Source of the DNA: Kovacikia minuta CCNUW1 | GTDB lineage: Bacteria; Cyanobacteriota; Cyanobacteriia; Leptolyngbyales; Leptolyngbyaceae | NCBI RefSeq assembly: GCF_020091585.1 | Contig: NZ_CP083582.1 | Location: 3,100,001 to 3,164,000 of the forward strand | Reading direction: 5' to 3' | DNA length: 64,000 nucleotides | Shown: piece by piece, positions 18,953-27,975 of the stretch | Numbering within the stretch: position 1 is the first letter of the stretch | Layout: each line of letters begins with the position of its first letter | Translations under genes and position numbers: made by a program | The notes under the pieces: model-generated | What the model saw: only the letters and a program-made list of their open reading frames with translations | Database searches by the model: none | What the model was told of the DNA's origin: nothing

Positions 18953-19671
18953 CTACCAGCGAGAATCTCGAATGAAGGTATCACCCGGTTTGTCTGGGCA
19001 ATAGCAGCGCGATCGCGTGCGAACATTCTTACAATCCTTTAAAGGTGTATTTTCGGAATTGCGGCAATATTTTTCATCCGAACAAATGGCACTGCGATCG
19101 CGGGTGCGTTCAGCGCGGGAAAAATCAGCCGTGAAGGTACCCTGTTCAATCACATTGCTGCCCTGTTTGATATCGTATTCAAAATTGTTCAGCCCTTCTA
19201 ACACCACAAAATGGGTCAGTTCATGGTGGGTACCAAATTGTATTGATGTGGATTCTGAAGTGCGCCCTTTACTATAGTCGCGATCGGTGAAGGGGACCGT
19301 ATCCCCTGCCAGCCCCCGTGAAACATTACGGATCACAACTCGCCGACCAGAACTGGGGGGGTGGCAGTCGAATAAAACCAGGCTTTAATTTTTCCCTGTT
19401 TTTCACCCGGACACTCTCCCCGGTAAACGGTATCCGTGATTCTAACGGTGCTTGGGGTTCCTAAACCTTCAAATTCCAAACCAGCTTCTTTCTGGGCTGT
19501 TGGTATAGCCTGAGCAGCCGATGGGGGTGTCGTTGGCACAGCAGGCGTAGTGGGTGTGGTCGGTACAATCACCTGCACCAGGGTTGGATGATGAGTTTTT
19601 TCCGGCAATGCCTGGGAAATGGCGGGAGCAGATAGCAGGAGTACAGTGGCAACAGCAACAGTAATTTTCAT
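18953..19671 (-). pseudogene. Secreted protein of unknown function, frameshifted at a C tract
   Basis: The first frame has a signal peptide (MKITVAVATVLLLSAPAIS), a Pro/Thr linker and then TVRITDTVYRGECPGEKQ to WFYSTATPP. The other frame (one base back) continues SSGRRVVIRNVSRGLAGDTV, then THHELTHFVVLEGLNN and CSDEKYCRN. The join is at a run of seven C (minus strand; seven G on plus near 19355-19361). One C more would restore one protein of about 240 residues. A Cys-rich C terminus suggests disulfides in the periplasm. No known family recognised. Confidence 0.65.
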
Positions 19672-19768
19672 AAAGTACAAAGAAAAACAAATCTTAAACG
19701 AAAAAAAGGACTTGGTTTATTGATGAGAGAAATAAACTGCTAAACCTGTTCTTATCAAGTCGGTTTGA

Positions 19769-20176
19769 TCATGACCAGGTGCATTGTTTCGTCAGAACGC
19801 GTTCTCCATAATGCAAAACGGTCAGGGTGCCTGAACCACCTCCACGAGTTTCAACTTTGTACTCGTAATCATTGTTGTAGAAGGAATAGGTTTCACCGTC
19901 ACGGGTACCATTTCTGAGATAAAGCCCCCTTGTTTGATAGGAGTAAGATTCGCTAGCGGCACTTCCAATCGTGCGGATGACGATGACATAGCCACCACAT
20001 CGCAAGGTTGCAATCCGAACGTTTTGTTCTTGAGCCAGAAGAATAGATTCAGCGGGAGGTGTAGCACGGGAAGGAAGGACAAATGATAGCTCGACGCAAA
20101 TGAGACTGGTGATTATTCCAATGGGAAACAGCGAAGCTCGTCTGAGCGAATCAACCAATCGTTTCTTACTCTTCAT
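19769..20176 (-). CDS. Small secreted protein, paralogue of the divergent gene at 20433
   Basis: 135 residues from ATG 20176 (MKSKKRLVDSLRRASLF). A signal peptide is followed by PSRATPPAESILLAQ and a beta-rich domain with two cysteines: LRCGGYVIVIRTIG, GLYLRNGTRDGETYSF, VLHYGERVLTKQC. The domain aligns by eye with the neighbour at 20433: C-G, YQ then G, LxLxNGT, and a closing Cys. It may act in the periplasm or outside the cell. The longer frame from 20257 includes unlikely sequence. Function unknown. Confidence 0.7.
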   Translation of the reverse strand: MKSKKRLVDSLRRASLFPIGIITSLICVELSFVLPSRATPPAESILLAQEQNVRIATLRCGGYVIVIRTIGSAASESYSYQTRGLYLRNGTRDGETYSFYNNDYEYKVETRGGGSGTLTVLHYGERVLTKQCTWS

Positions 20177-20432
20177 AAAATTAAGGGCGTTCAAAAGGTT
20201 TGAATTTGAGACATGGTATATTTCAACACGCAATACCTCTGTAGAAATAACAAACAAATAAGAATTCTACCGATGTTTCTAAATTTATACCAGTCCCGGT
20301 CAGCTCTCGGAGCAGCAGCAATTTACGAGCCTCAAACCCCAAAGATACAAACCTTAAAGATTAAAAGCGCTGAAAAAGATAATGATGTTCAACAAGGCTT
20401 TTGATCGAAAAATGTACTGATTCAATCTCAAA

Positions 20433-20870
20433 ATGATGTGTACTTTTAACTCACTGAGTATCAATCAAAAACGACTGCTGGGTACGATCTCAATCGCCAT
20501 TTGCCTGGGTGCCGAAACGATGGCTTTGCCGATGGTTCACGCTGCCACACCACCGAAAACTTCAGTTCTTTTGAGTCAAGCGCCGCCCTGGCGACAAACC
20601 TACGCATGCGGCAATTTCGCAATTACCTTGAGTGAGCAAGGGCGCGATCGCTATACCTATCAAGCAACCAATCCCAAAGGACAAACGCTTACGCTCAAGA
20701 ATGGCACCCATCATGGGGGTCGTAATTACTCCTCTATTTACACCTTCAATGGCAGTGATGGAGTTCAATACGTGCTTGAGGACTACGGCGTAGGTAAGGC
20801 TGCCCTCAGTATTGGCAGCTATCCAGACCCAGGAAAAACCTACGATTGCACGACGGATGGCAACCCTTAG
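20433..20870 (+). CDS. Small secreted protein, paralogue of the divergent gene at 19769
   Basis: 145 residues. A signal peptide (RLLGTISIAICLGAETMAL) precedes a short linker ATPPKTSVLLSQAPP, much like PPAESILLAQ in its partner. The domain reads YACGNFAITLSEQGRDRYTY, QTLTLKNGTHHGG, YVLEDYGVGKAAL and ends KTYDCTT. Two conserved Cys probably pair. ATG codons at 20433 and 20436 are both possible. About 256 bases separate the two divergent starts and would contain both promoters. Function unknown; the fold looks like a single small beta domain. Confidence 0.72.
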   Translation: MMCTFNSLSINQKRLLGTISIAICLGAETMALPMVHAATPPKTSVLLSQAPPWRQTYACGNFAITLSEQGRDRYTYQATNPKGQTLTLKNGTHHGGRNYSSIYTFNGSDGVQYVLEDYGVGKAALSIGSYPDPGKTYDCTTDGNP

Positions 20871-20876
20871 AGCATC

Positions 20877-21522
20877 CTACAGGCTCAATTCAGATCTCCA
20901 ATCAGCTACCGATTTTTCCCACTGTTCCTCCCACTTTTGGGCCAGAAATGGTTTTGCAGTTCTGCCCATTTGCCATCCCTGCTGAAGGCTGTTTACCACC
21001 TCATTGAGTGGACCAGAAGATTTCAGGATATAGCAGATGGCTGCGCTCAGAATCATGACTGCCAGCGGGAGGATGGGTCTGTGCCAGCGTAAAGGCTTGC
21101 AGTCCCAACTCCCCACCCAAATCCGTTCCAAAACCTGTAATCAGGTGCCAGATATCGTGCGTTTGCCGCATTCGCAAGGCAATATAACTGTAATCATCTT
21201 CGACCTGGATCTGGCGGTAAAACACGGGATCAAGTTGGGCTGCTTTCATCGTGGAAGCATAGAGGTAGCCCAACGAATTCTGGGGATAGTTTAAAAGAAA
21301 CTCCAAATCTGGAGTCGGAGCAAAGTAACGTTCCTTGAGGATTTGAGCCACAGCCGGTTGGGTGTGAGCATATTCAATAAAGTGCTGATACAAATCGGTA
21401 TCGCGTAGGCCGTCCGCCATGTCGAAAACCGCTTCTGTATCTCCCGGATTATTGGCAAAGGCAATAAAACCCTGTACAGCCTTAAGAATGTACGGAGGTA
21501 ACTCAGATTCAATTTCTGGCAT
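20877..21522 (-). pseudogene. Coq4-like protein, frameshifted
   Basis: The first frame carries MPEIESELPPYILKAVQGFI, LLNYPQNSLGYLYASTM and the zinc-site signature HDIWHLITGFGTDLGGELG, i.e. HD-x2-H-x11-E, of Coq4. The +1 frame continues PLAVMILSAAICYILKSSGP and WRSELSL at 20877. The break is near 21060-21075 at a CCC run. Intact length would be about 214 residues, as in the family. Coq4 supports ubiquinone assembly in proteobacteria and mitochondria; cyanobacteria make plastoquinone, so the role of this homologue is unclear. It ends 7 bases from the convergent small secreted protein. Confidence 0.8.
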
Positions 21523-22303
21523 GGCAGTCTCCAGGCAAGTGGCAGATTAACAAGGGGTATTTCAACCTTACAACCAATGCCCTTAATTTCTGCGATCGCA
21601 ATTCATTTCCAAGCTATCGAGAAGCGACCATCAAAGCGTTTGGCAATCGCACCATCAGCGATCCCCAGTGGGGAGTGAGCCAAGGACGCGCCCTGACGGA
21701 TGGGCAAAAAGAAAATTAAAAACTCAATGGGTTTGGGTGCTCTGACCGTTAAAAATCCGCCTCAAGACTATGACTAATGGGTGATTACTCGTCATTATCA
21801 GCGCTGTAAATTACAAAAGTTCATCCGATTCCGTGCGCTATGTAAATGAATGTTTAAGTAGGTTACAGAATCCCAAACTCTTATGATGATCTCTTAATTT
21901 GTCATTAAGTTTGTCTGAAATTTGCGGTTGAATCAGTTAATGTGCAATGGGTTTTCATACATCCCGGTCTTCTGTTGATTGTTTGAGGTATTGTTTAGCC
22001 TTGAAGTTCTAGCCCTGAATAACAACAGGATTTCGTTCAGGTGGGATATGTTCAAACCCTTGCTCCCCAATAGATTCTGTTGATTTCCCAAGATTTAGCT
22101 GGTCGAGCCAGACTGCAAAGCTTTCCCGTTCAATGAACCCTTAAGCGAAGAATTCGGTGAATTTCCCAGTTGTGTGCTGAGCGTTGATTTGAGTGATGTT
22201 TAGTGTCGCGCTTATTGATGCCTCTTGCTTGGTGACGATGTGCCTCTGTACTTTAACGAAGGGCACTTTGCGACGAGTTTCTTATTCTTTAAAACCTTTG
22301 TCT
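21523..22303. other. Gene-free stretch before the GH57/DUF3536 gene
   Basis: About 780 bases. A short frame ending at 21719 (tail DPQWGVSQGRALTDGQKEN) has protein-like composition but no start codon and may be a remnant. The rest is AT-rich with no repeats seen. The reading frame from 22193 to 22304 is open upstream of the chosen DUF3536 start but looks non-conserved, so it is probably leader DNA. Confidence 0.35.
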
Positions 22304-25091
22304 ATGAGCTCAAATTCTGATGATCGATCGCTAAATCAATCCCTAGCGGCTGAACTTGCGATTAAAGCTACCCAAAACGGAACCATGCACCAGGGAAATG
22401 ATCCCGCCCTGGGTACCGGGTTAGAACCGTTTCAGCCTGCCAACAGTTGTACCGATGGGTTCCCGAATCCGCTCCAAACAGCTCAGGGAATTTACGTCAC
22501 CGTTCATGGACACTTCTACCAACCCCCCCGCGAAAACCCCTATTTAGATGCGATCGAACGGCAGCCCAGCGCATCCCCTTTCCACGACTGGAATGAGCGA
22601 ATTCATCACGAATGTTACCGCCCCAATGCCTTTGCCAGGATTTTGAGCGATCGCGGAGAAGTGGTGGGGATCATCAACAACTTTGAGTATTTCAGCTTTA
22701 ACATCGGTGCCACTCTGATGAGCTGGCTGGAACGCTATGACCTGGAGACCTACCAGCGAATTCTTGATGCAGACCGCAAAAGTTGCGCCCGTTTAGACGG
22801 CCATGGGAATGCGATCGCCCAGGTCTACAACCACATCATCATGCCACTGGCAAATGATCGGGACAAACGTACCCAGATTCGGTGGGGTAAAGAAGACTTC
22901 CGCTCCCGCTTTGGACGTGATCCCGAAGGAATGTGGTTGGCGGAAACCGCTGTCGATTCCTCCACCCTGGAAGCCCTGATTGCCGAGGGGATCAAATTCA
23001 TCGTTCTGGCTCCCTCCCAGGCGCAACGGTGCCGCCCCCTCGCCAGCACCGACACTCCCGACCCAACCTGGCACGAAGTTGGCGGCGGTCAAATTGATCC
23101 CACCCGCCCCTACCGTTGCTTTTTGAAGAATCAGGAGTCAGAAGCCAGGAGCCAGGAGAATTCCCACACCCCACATCCCACACCCCACATCCCTTACATT
23201 GACATCTTCTTCTACGACGGACCGATTTCCCGCGATATGGGGTTTGATGACACTGCCCTGAGTAACTCCTACCACTTTGCTAGCCGCTTGGGTCAGGCAG
23301 TACGCGGGGATCATCGTCCCTCCCAACTGATTGCAGTGGCAACGGATGGGGAAACCTTTGGTCACCACAAGGGTGGTACAGAGAAGTGCCTTGCCTATGC
23401 CTTTACCGCTGAGTTCCCCCGTCGGGGCTGGACAGTGACCAATTTTGCCCATTACCTGTCCCTCAATTCACCCACCTGGGAAGTAGAACTTAAGCCTGTG
23501 ACTGCCTGGAGTTGTAGCCACGGGGTCGATCGCTGGCAGGAAGACTGTGGCTGTGGTGGAGGTGGCATCTGGAACCAGAAATGGCGGCGTCCCCTACGGG
23601 ATGCCCTGGACTGGCTCCGGGATCAACTGGTTAAAGTCTATGAGGATGCCGGGCAAAAAACTATTTCAAGATCCCTGGCAGGCGCGGGATGAGTACATCC
23701 GGGTTGTTCGCGATCGCACCCTTGCCAACGTTACCGCCTTCCTCACCCGGCACCAGTCCCACAAGCTAAACGCTCAGGAGCGGGTAGATGCCCTTCGCCT
23801 GCTGGAGATGCAGCGTCATGCCCTGCTGATGTACACCAGTTGCGGTTGGTTTTTTGAAGAATTATCCCGTCCAGAGGGTGTCCAAATTCTTCGTTATGCT
23901 GCCAGAGCGTTAGAACTTGCTGGAGACGTAACCGGAGTTCAACTAGAAAAAGCATTGATTAAGCGATTGACCCTGGCTCCCAGCAACGTCGATTTCTTTA
24001 AAAATGGCGCGGAAGTCTACCGCCAATTGGTTAAATCCGCTCAAATCAGCCTGGAGCAAGTGGCTGCCCAATATGCCATTACTTCCCTCTTTACCCCCTA
24101 TCCCAAGGAACAACAGGTTTACTGCTACACCGCAAACCAGTTGGACTACCAACTTCAGCGCATTGGCTCCCTGACCCTTGCCGTGGGGCAACTTCATTTA
24201 ACTTCGGAGATTACCCGAGAGACTGGAAACCTGGTATTTGCAGTGCTGCATCTGGGCGGTTGGGACTTCCACTGTTGTATCCAACCCTTCTCTGGACGAC
24301 GAGATTACAGCCATCTAAAAGAGCGATTGTTTGAGTCACTCCAGTTAGCCAGCGCAGCCCAAATCATCTTGGCAATGAATCAGGTCTTTCGAAGTCAGTC
24401 CTATAACCTCCAGAGCCTATTTGCAGAGGAGCGCCATCGGATTATGCGGCTGTTGACCCATGAGACCCTGACCCGTTTAGATCAGCTCTACACGCAGGTC
24501 TACCGGGATAACTATGGGGTTTTAATGGCATTCCACCGGGATGAATTAGCGGTGCCCCAGGAACTGCAAGTTGCGGCAGAAGTCGCCCTCAGCCATCGCG
24601 CTTCCCTGTCTCTGCGTGCCCTAGAGCAGGAGAGTAGTGATTTGTCGATCGAAGCTTCGCAGTTGGGGTTAAGCCACCTGGCAGAACTGGAGGCAATCGC
24701 CATCGAAGCTGCCCATTTGCGTTGTCAGCTCAATCTGCCGGAAGCCAAACCAACCCTGGAACGGATGATCCTGCGATCGCTGTGGCAGATTTTGCATAAT
24801 TTCGACCCCAGTACCCTCAAATCAAACCTGCAACGGCTGGTACGGCTGATTGACCTGGGGCAACAGATGAACCTGAATCTGTCTCTAGCTCAGGCGCAGG
24901 AACTTTATTTCTACCAGCTTCATAGTGGGATCATTCCCCAGCTTTTGGCAGAAAGGGATAAAATAGGTCAAAATTCGGCGATCGCCAGCAAAGTCAAACC
25001 TACCGTTGAAACAGAGCATCTGCGGCTACTTTTGCAACTGGGACAAAAGTTGGCGATCCACGTCAGTGGATTAATGGCTGAACATTTATGA
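22304..25091 (+). pseudogene. Family 57 glycoside hydrolase-like protein with DUF3536, frameshifted
   Basis: The first frame holds the GH57-type N terminus: YVTVHGHFYQPPRENPYLD, GIINNFEYFSFNIGATLMSW, PEGMWLAETAVD and ATDGETFGHHKGG. The second frame (+1) continues LFQDPWQARDEYIRVVRDRT, and then the long DUF3536 helical region to 25091. The join is in a run of six A at about 23654-23659; five A would give one protein near 928 residues, the normal size. Family 57 enzymes act on alpha-glucans. Codons near 23127-23200 encode a heptamer cassette in frame (QESEARSQENSHTPHPTPHI). The ATG at 22304 (MSSNSDD) is preferred over the longer frame. Confidence 0.85.
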
Positions 25092-25166
25092 AGTTCTGGC
25101 AAAGATCCCCTCGCCTGGAGCGGTTAAAAGACGTAAAGTAGAAAAGCTTAACTAAAGTAGCGATAG

Positions 25167-25209
25167 ATGGTAAGTTTGCAAATGGTAAGTTTGCAGATGG
25201 TGAGTTTAC
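25167..25209. repeat. 15-bp tandem repeat
   Basis: Almost three copies of ATGGTAAGTTTGCAA (last one changed to ATGGTGAGTTTAC) lie between the DUF3536 gene and the next start. A period of 15, unlike the 7-base cassettes elsewhere. It may lie in the leader of the 25267 gene. Confidence 0.75.
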
Positions 25210-25266
25210 TTTCAGTTTTGATTGATTTCTGTTGCATTAATTTCTGTTGCGAGGAGTTGAATTGAA

Positions 25267-25668
25267 ATGAAAATGCGTGTCATGTCTGCCTTCGGCGCTG
25301 CTGCCCTGGTGTTGGGAGTTTCCCTCTCCGCATCTGCTCAGACTGCCGAAACCCCTGTTCTTCCCGATGAAACAATTAGCGGTGTTCCAAGCCAAAAGCT
25401 TCCGATTTACCCCGTTCTGACTTCCCGTTTTACCTTGCCGATCGATGTTCGCATTGCCAAGGATGCCAGCGTCACAACAGATACCCCTATCACGGATCAA
25501 TATTCAAAAGATCTAACCAAGTGGTCGGAACTGGTTAGAGAGTGTCTGAAAACCAGACCAGTTCTGGTTCGGGTCGTTGGTGAAGAAACCGTTCCTTTTG
25601 TCGTTGGCGGTTCAGAAGGCAAACTCAAGTTAAACGCCAATGACAAACCCGTTTGCCCAACCACCTAA
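25267..25668 (+). CDS. Small secreted protein of unknown function
   Basis: 133 residues. A clean signal peptide, MKMRVMSAFGAAALVLGVSL then SASAQ, gives export to the periplasm or beyond. The mature part has SQKLPIYPVLTSRFTLPIDV, a central KWSELVRECLKTRPVLVRVV and closes with NDKPVCPTT; the two Cys could form a disulfide. GAGGAG lies 11-16 bases before the ATG and supports this start. A strong stem-loop terminator follows at 25714. It is monocistronic. I do not recognise the family. Confidence 0.8.
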   Translation: MKMRVMSAFGAAALVLGVSLSASAQTAETPVLPDETISGVPSQKLPIYPVLTSRFTLPIDVRIAKDASVTTDTPITDQYSKDLTKWSELVRECLKTRPVLVRVVGEETVPFVVGGSEGKLKLNANDKPVCPTT

Positions 25669-25713
25669 TCGGTTGAGGGATCTTTAAGGGTCAGAAAGGT
25701 TTAATTCAATAAA

Positions 25714-25750
25714 TTTAGGGGGTAGAACTAAATTGGTTCTACCCCCTAAA
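25714..25750 (+). terminator. Rho-independent-like stem-loop
   Basis: TTTAGGGGGTAGAAC pairs perfectly with GTTCTACCCCCTAAA around a 7-base loop (15 bp). The downstream T-run is weak (CTATTTGTTT). It lies 46 bases after the stop of the small secreted protein. Confidence 0.75.
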
Positions 25751-25774
25751 CTATTTGTTTAGTAACAAAAAATA

Positions 25775-25949
25775 TTGGTGAGTTCCCCACGACGCCGTTT
25801 TACCTCAGTTTTTGACCTGGTTAGAAACCAGGTGGGTACCGAGTGTCTTGACTTAAAGTTTCCGGGTACATGCCCGGTCTACTGCCGTCAGACGTTTGGT
25901 TCCCTTAGAGAAAAGGCATAGATCATAAAACATTATTGGCAGTCACCAA
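25775..25949 (+). ncRNA. Candidate structured small RNA of about 175 bases
   Basis: TTGGTGA at 25775-25781 can close with TCACCAA at 25943-25949. Inside are ACCTGGTTAGAAACCAGGT and CCGGGTACATGCCCGG hairpins. There is no reading frame. One long closed structure of this size recalls 6S RNA, but I cannot confirm a family, and strand is assumed. It lies between a terminator and a heptamer cassette in a 477-base gene-free gap. Confidence 0.3.
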
Positions 25950-26006
25950 CGCCGTAGTAGAACCTTCCCCTATTGTAACTGCTGAATGCAGGATTCGCTA
26001 GAAGGT

Positions 26007-26120
26007 AGGGAGAGGGGAAAGGGGAAAGGGGAAAGGGAAAAATTTCCCATCACCCCATCATCTTCCTCATCTCCCTATTCCCCATTCCTCAACTCAAAAC
26101 TCAAAACTTAAAACTTGTCT
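26007..26120. repeat. Heptamer-repeat cassette, purine half then pyrimidine half
   Basis: About three or four GGGGAAA units, a GGGAAAAATTTCCC turn, then CATCACC/CATCTTC-type units and finally ACTCAAA, ACTCAAA, ACTTAAA. Period 7 throughout. It sits just downstream of the site-2 protease stop. Confidence 0.75.
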
Positions 26121-26145
26121 CTCTTCACGCCCCAGTCTTCATGCC

Positions 26146-27702
26146 TTAAATGTTCAGCCAATTGGTGATCATGGGCGGTGTCGGCAAAATAATTAATAAC
26201 AGCAGTGCCAGTGCAAGCAAGCCCCATAAATCACGGCGATTGTCTAATTCGGTGACATCATTTAGTGCAGGCTCATCAACCGCAGGCATGAGGAAGAGGA
26301 AGATTGCCCATGGCATTAAATGGGGTTGGGCAAATGACAACAGTAACAGCAGGAGCCGAGACACCTGACCGATCGCCGCCCCCGTTCGTTGCCCAAACAT
26401 CGCATGCACAATATGCCCCCCATCCAGTTGTCCGACGGGCATTAAATTAATTGCCGTGACAACCAATCCCAGACAACTAGCAACAGCAACCGGATGGAGT
26501 TTAATGACAGATTCTGGAGTCAGTTCACCCCCTAACGCTAATTTGCTCAATAACGCCAGTAACAAAGAGAAACTGGGGTCAAGTGCTTGAAAATTAAACA
26601 TCTCTGGCTTTTGCGGCTGAGGCACCACATCCGAATTGGCCAATCCCCACAACAACAACGGCAGCGCCACCACAAATCCTGATAACGGTCCTGCACTGCC
26701 TACATCAAACAAAGCCTTACGGTTAGGAATGGGGGAGCGAATCTGGATAAAAGCCCCAAAGGTTCCGTAGGGAAAAATCTGGATGGGAATTACTGGAATG
26801 AAGTAAGGCAAAGTTGTTTGAATTTTGTAACGGCGTGCGGTTAAGTAGTGTCCCATCTCGTGAACACCCAAAATTGCCATCAACGCTAGCGCATAGGGCA
26901 GCCCAGATGCCAGATTTGACCAGGAAAACTGAAAGGATTTGTCTGTGGTCAATTCTGACCATGCCATTAGCGTGGTGAAAAATGTGGCAATCAGTAACCC
27001 GATCGCCAGAAAGGGGCGGGCTACCCGTTCCTTCGTTTGTTTCGTTCCCTTCCGACCTGCACCAGAAGGGCCATGCCCATCTACCTTAGAAACACTATAA
27101 GGATCTTTGCTGGAAGCACTCTGCGATCGCGGATTCGGAACCAACACAAAAAACGGCTTGTCATTCAAACCTTCTTGAAAGACGACATAAAAGCGATCAC
27201 CAAACCGTTCCTCAATATTTCCCTGAATCGTCTGATAGGCAACTTCTGGTTTACTTCTAAGCTGTCCCTTACAAATAACTGCCTGCGGTCGATACTCAAT
27301 ATTTTGAAGATAATAAACCGACCAGGGAAAACAGTTTTGCAAACCGGCTTCCTCCGTTTTATCGATCGGGCGCGGAACTGGAGGGTCGATGGGAGTTTCT
27401 GCCGTATTGGTTCCAACCTGTCCTGATTCCTGGGATGCCGACGAGTTGACAGGCGGCGGAGGGGAAATCCGCCCCCATTGGATCAAAATCCAATACAACA
27501 TCAAACAGACCACAAATGGAATCAGAAATAATTCCGGTGGTGGTTTCTCACTTCCCTTTACCAGCACCCAACCATTCCAGATAAAGGCAGGCGTCATCAC
27601 CACTAGCCACAACAACCAGGTCGGTGTGCGGGTAATGCTAGAAAGACGCTGCACGATAAAGTAGGTAATGAGTCCCAGTAGGAACAGCAACAGTAAATTC
27701 AT
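26146..27702 (-). CDS. Site-2 protease family intramembrane metalloprotease (M50, EGY1-like)
   Basis: 518 residues from ATG 27702. Two N-terminal membrane helices are followed by a Pro-rich linker and a soluble region (YYLQNIEYRPQAVICKGQL) typical of chloroplast EGY and cyanobacterial homologues. The zinc site is HEMGH at residues 281-285 in AILGVHEMGHYLTARRY, and the third ligand lies in INLMPVGQLDGGH near residue 427. About eight helices surround these. The enzyme should cut membrane-bound substrates such as anti-sigma factors or light-harvesting-related proteins; the target is not known here. It is transcribed divergently from the metallo-beta-lactamase gene at 27976, with 273 bases between. 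Confidence 0.92.
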   Translation of the reverse strand: MNLLLLFLLGLITYFIVQRLSSITRTPTWLLWLVVMTPAFIWNGWVLVKGSEKPPPELFLIPFVVCLMLYWILIQWGRISPPPPVNSSASQESGQVGTNTAETPIDPPVPRPIDKTEEAGLQNCFPWSVYYLQNIEYRPQAVICKGQLRSKPEVAYQTIQGNIEERFGDRFYVVFQEGLNDKPFFVLVPNPRSQSASSKDPYSVSKVDGHGPSGAGRKGTKQTKERVARPFLAIGLLIATFFTTLMAWSELTTDKSFQFSWSNLASGLPYALALMAILGVHEMGHYLTARRYKIQTTLPYFIPVIPIQIFPYGTFGAFIQIRSPIPNRKALFDVGSAGPLSGFVVALPLLLWGLANSDVVPQPQKPEMFNFQALDPSFSLLLALLSKLALGGELTPESVIKLHPVAVASCLGLVVTAINLMPVGQLDGGHIVHAMFGQRTGAAIGQVSRLLLLLLSFAQPHLMPWAIFLFLMPAVDEPALNDVTELDNRRDLWGLLALALLLLIILPTPPMITNWLNI

Positions 27703-27975
27703 GCGTCTAGTCTCAGTTGGTCTGAAAAGGAGTGCCACCAAGCGTATTGGTCACAGTTTGCAAATGCATGCGGTCAGGAATCAGGACTGCCATCGAACTC
27801 ACCTAGTTTATAAGCCATAAGACATAATTGTGACCGTCACTGTATAAAGAGTTTTATCGAAGCAATCCGTTTCCGCATCCTTCCATTTTGCCTTCCATGA
27901 CCGACCCGATTTTCAAATAGGAAAGCTTCCGCCCCGTACCCCGTACTCTAAAACTCCTATCTGGAGCTTTATTTG

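Noticed and set aside
21530-21719. Protein-like tail DPQWGVSQGRALTDGQKEN
   Set aside because: No start codon in frame and it overlaps the Coq4-like start; perhaps a remnant, not callable.
26723-26962. Minus-strand shadow frame inside the site-2 protease
   Set aside because: It lies entirely within a well-supported gene in another frame.
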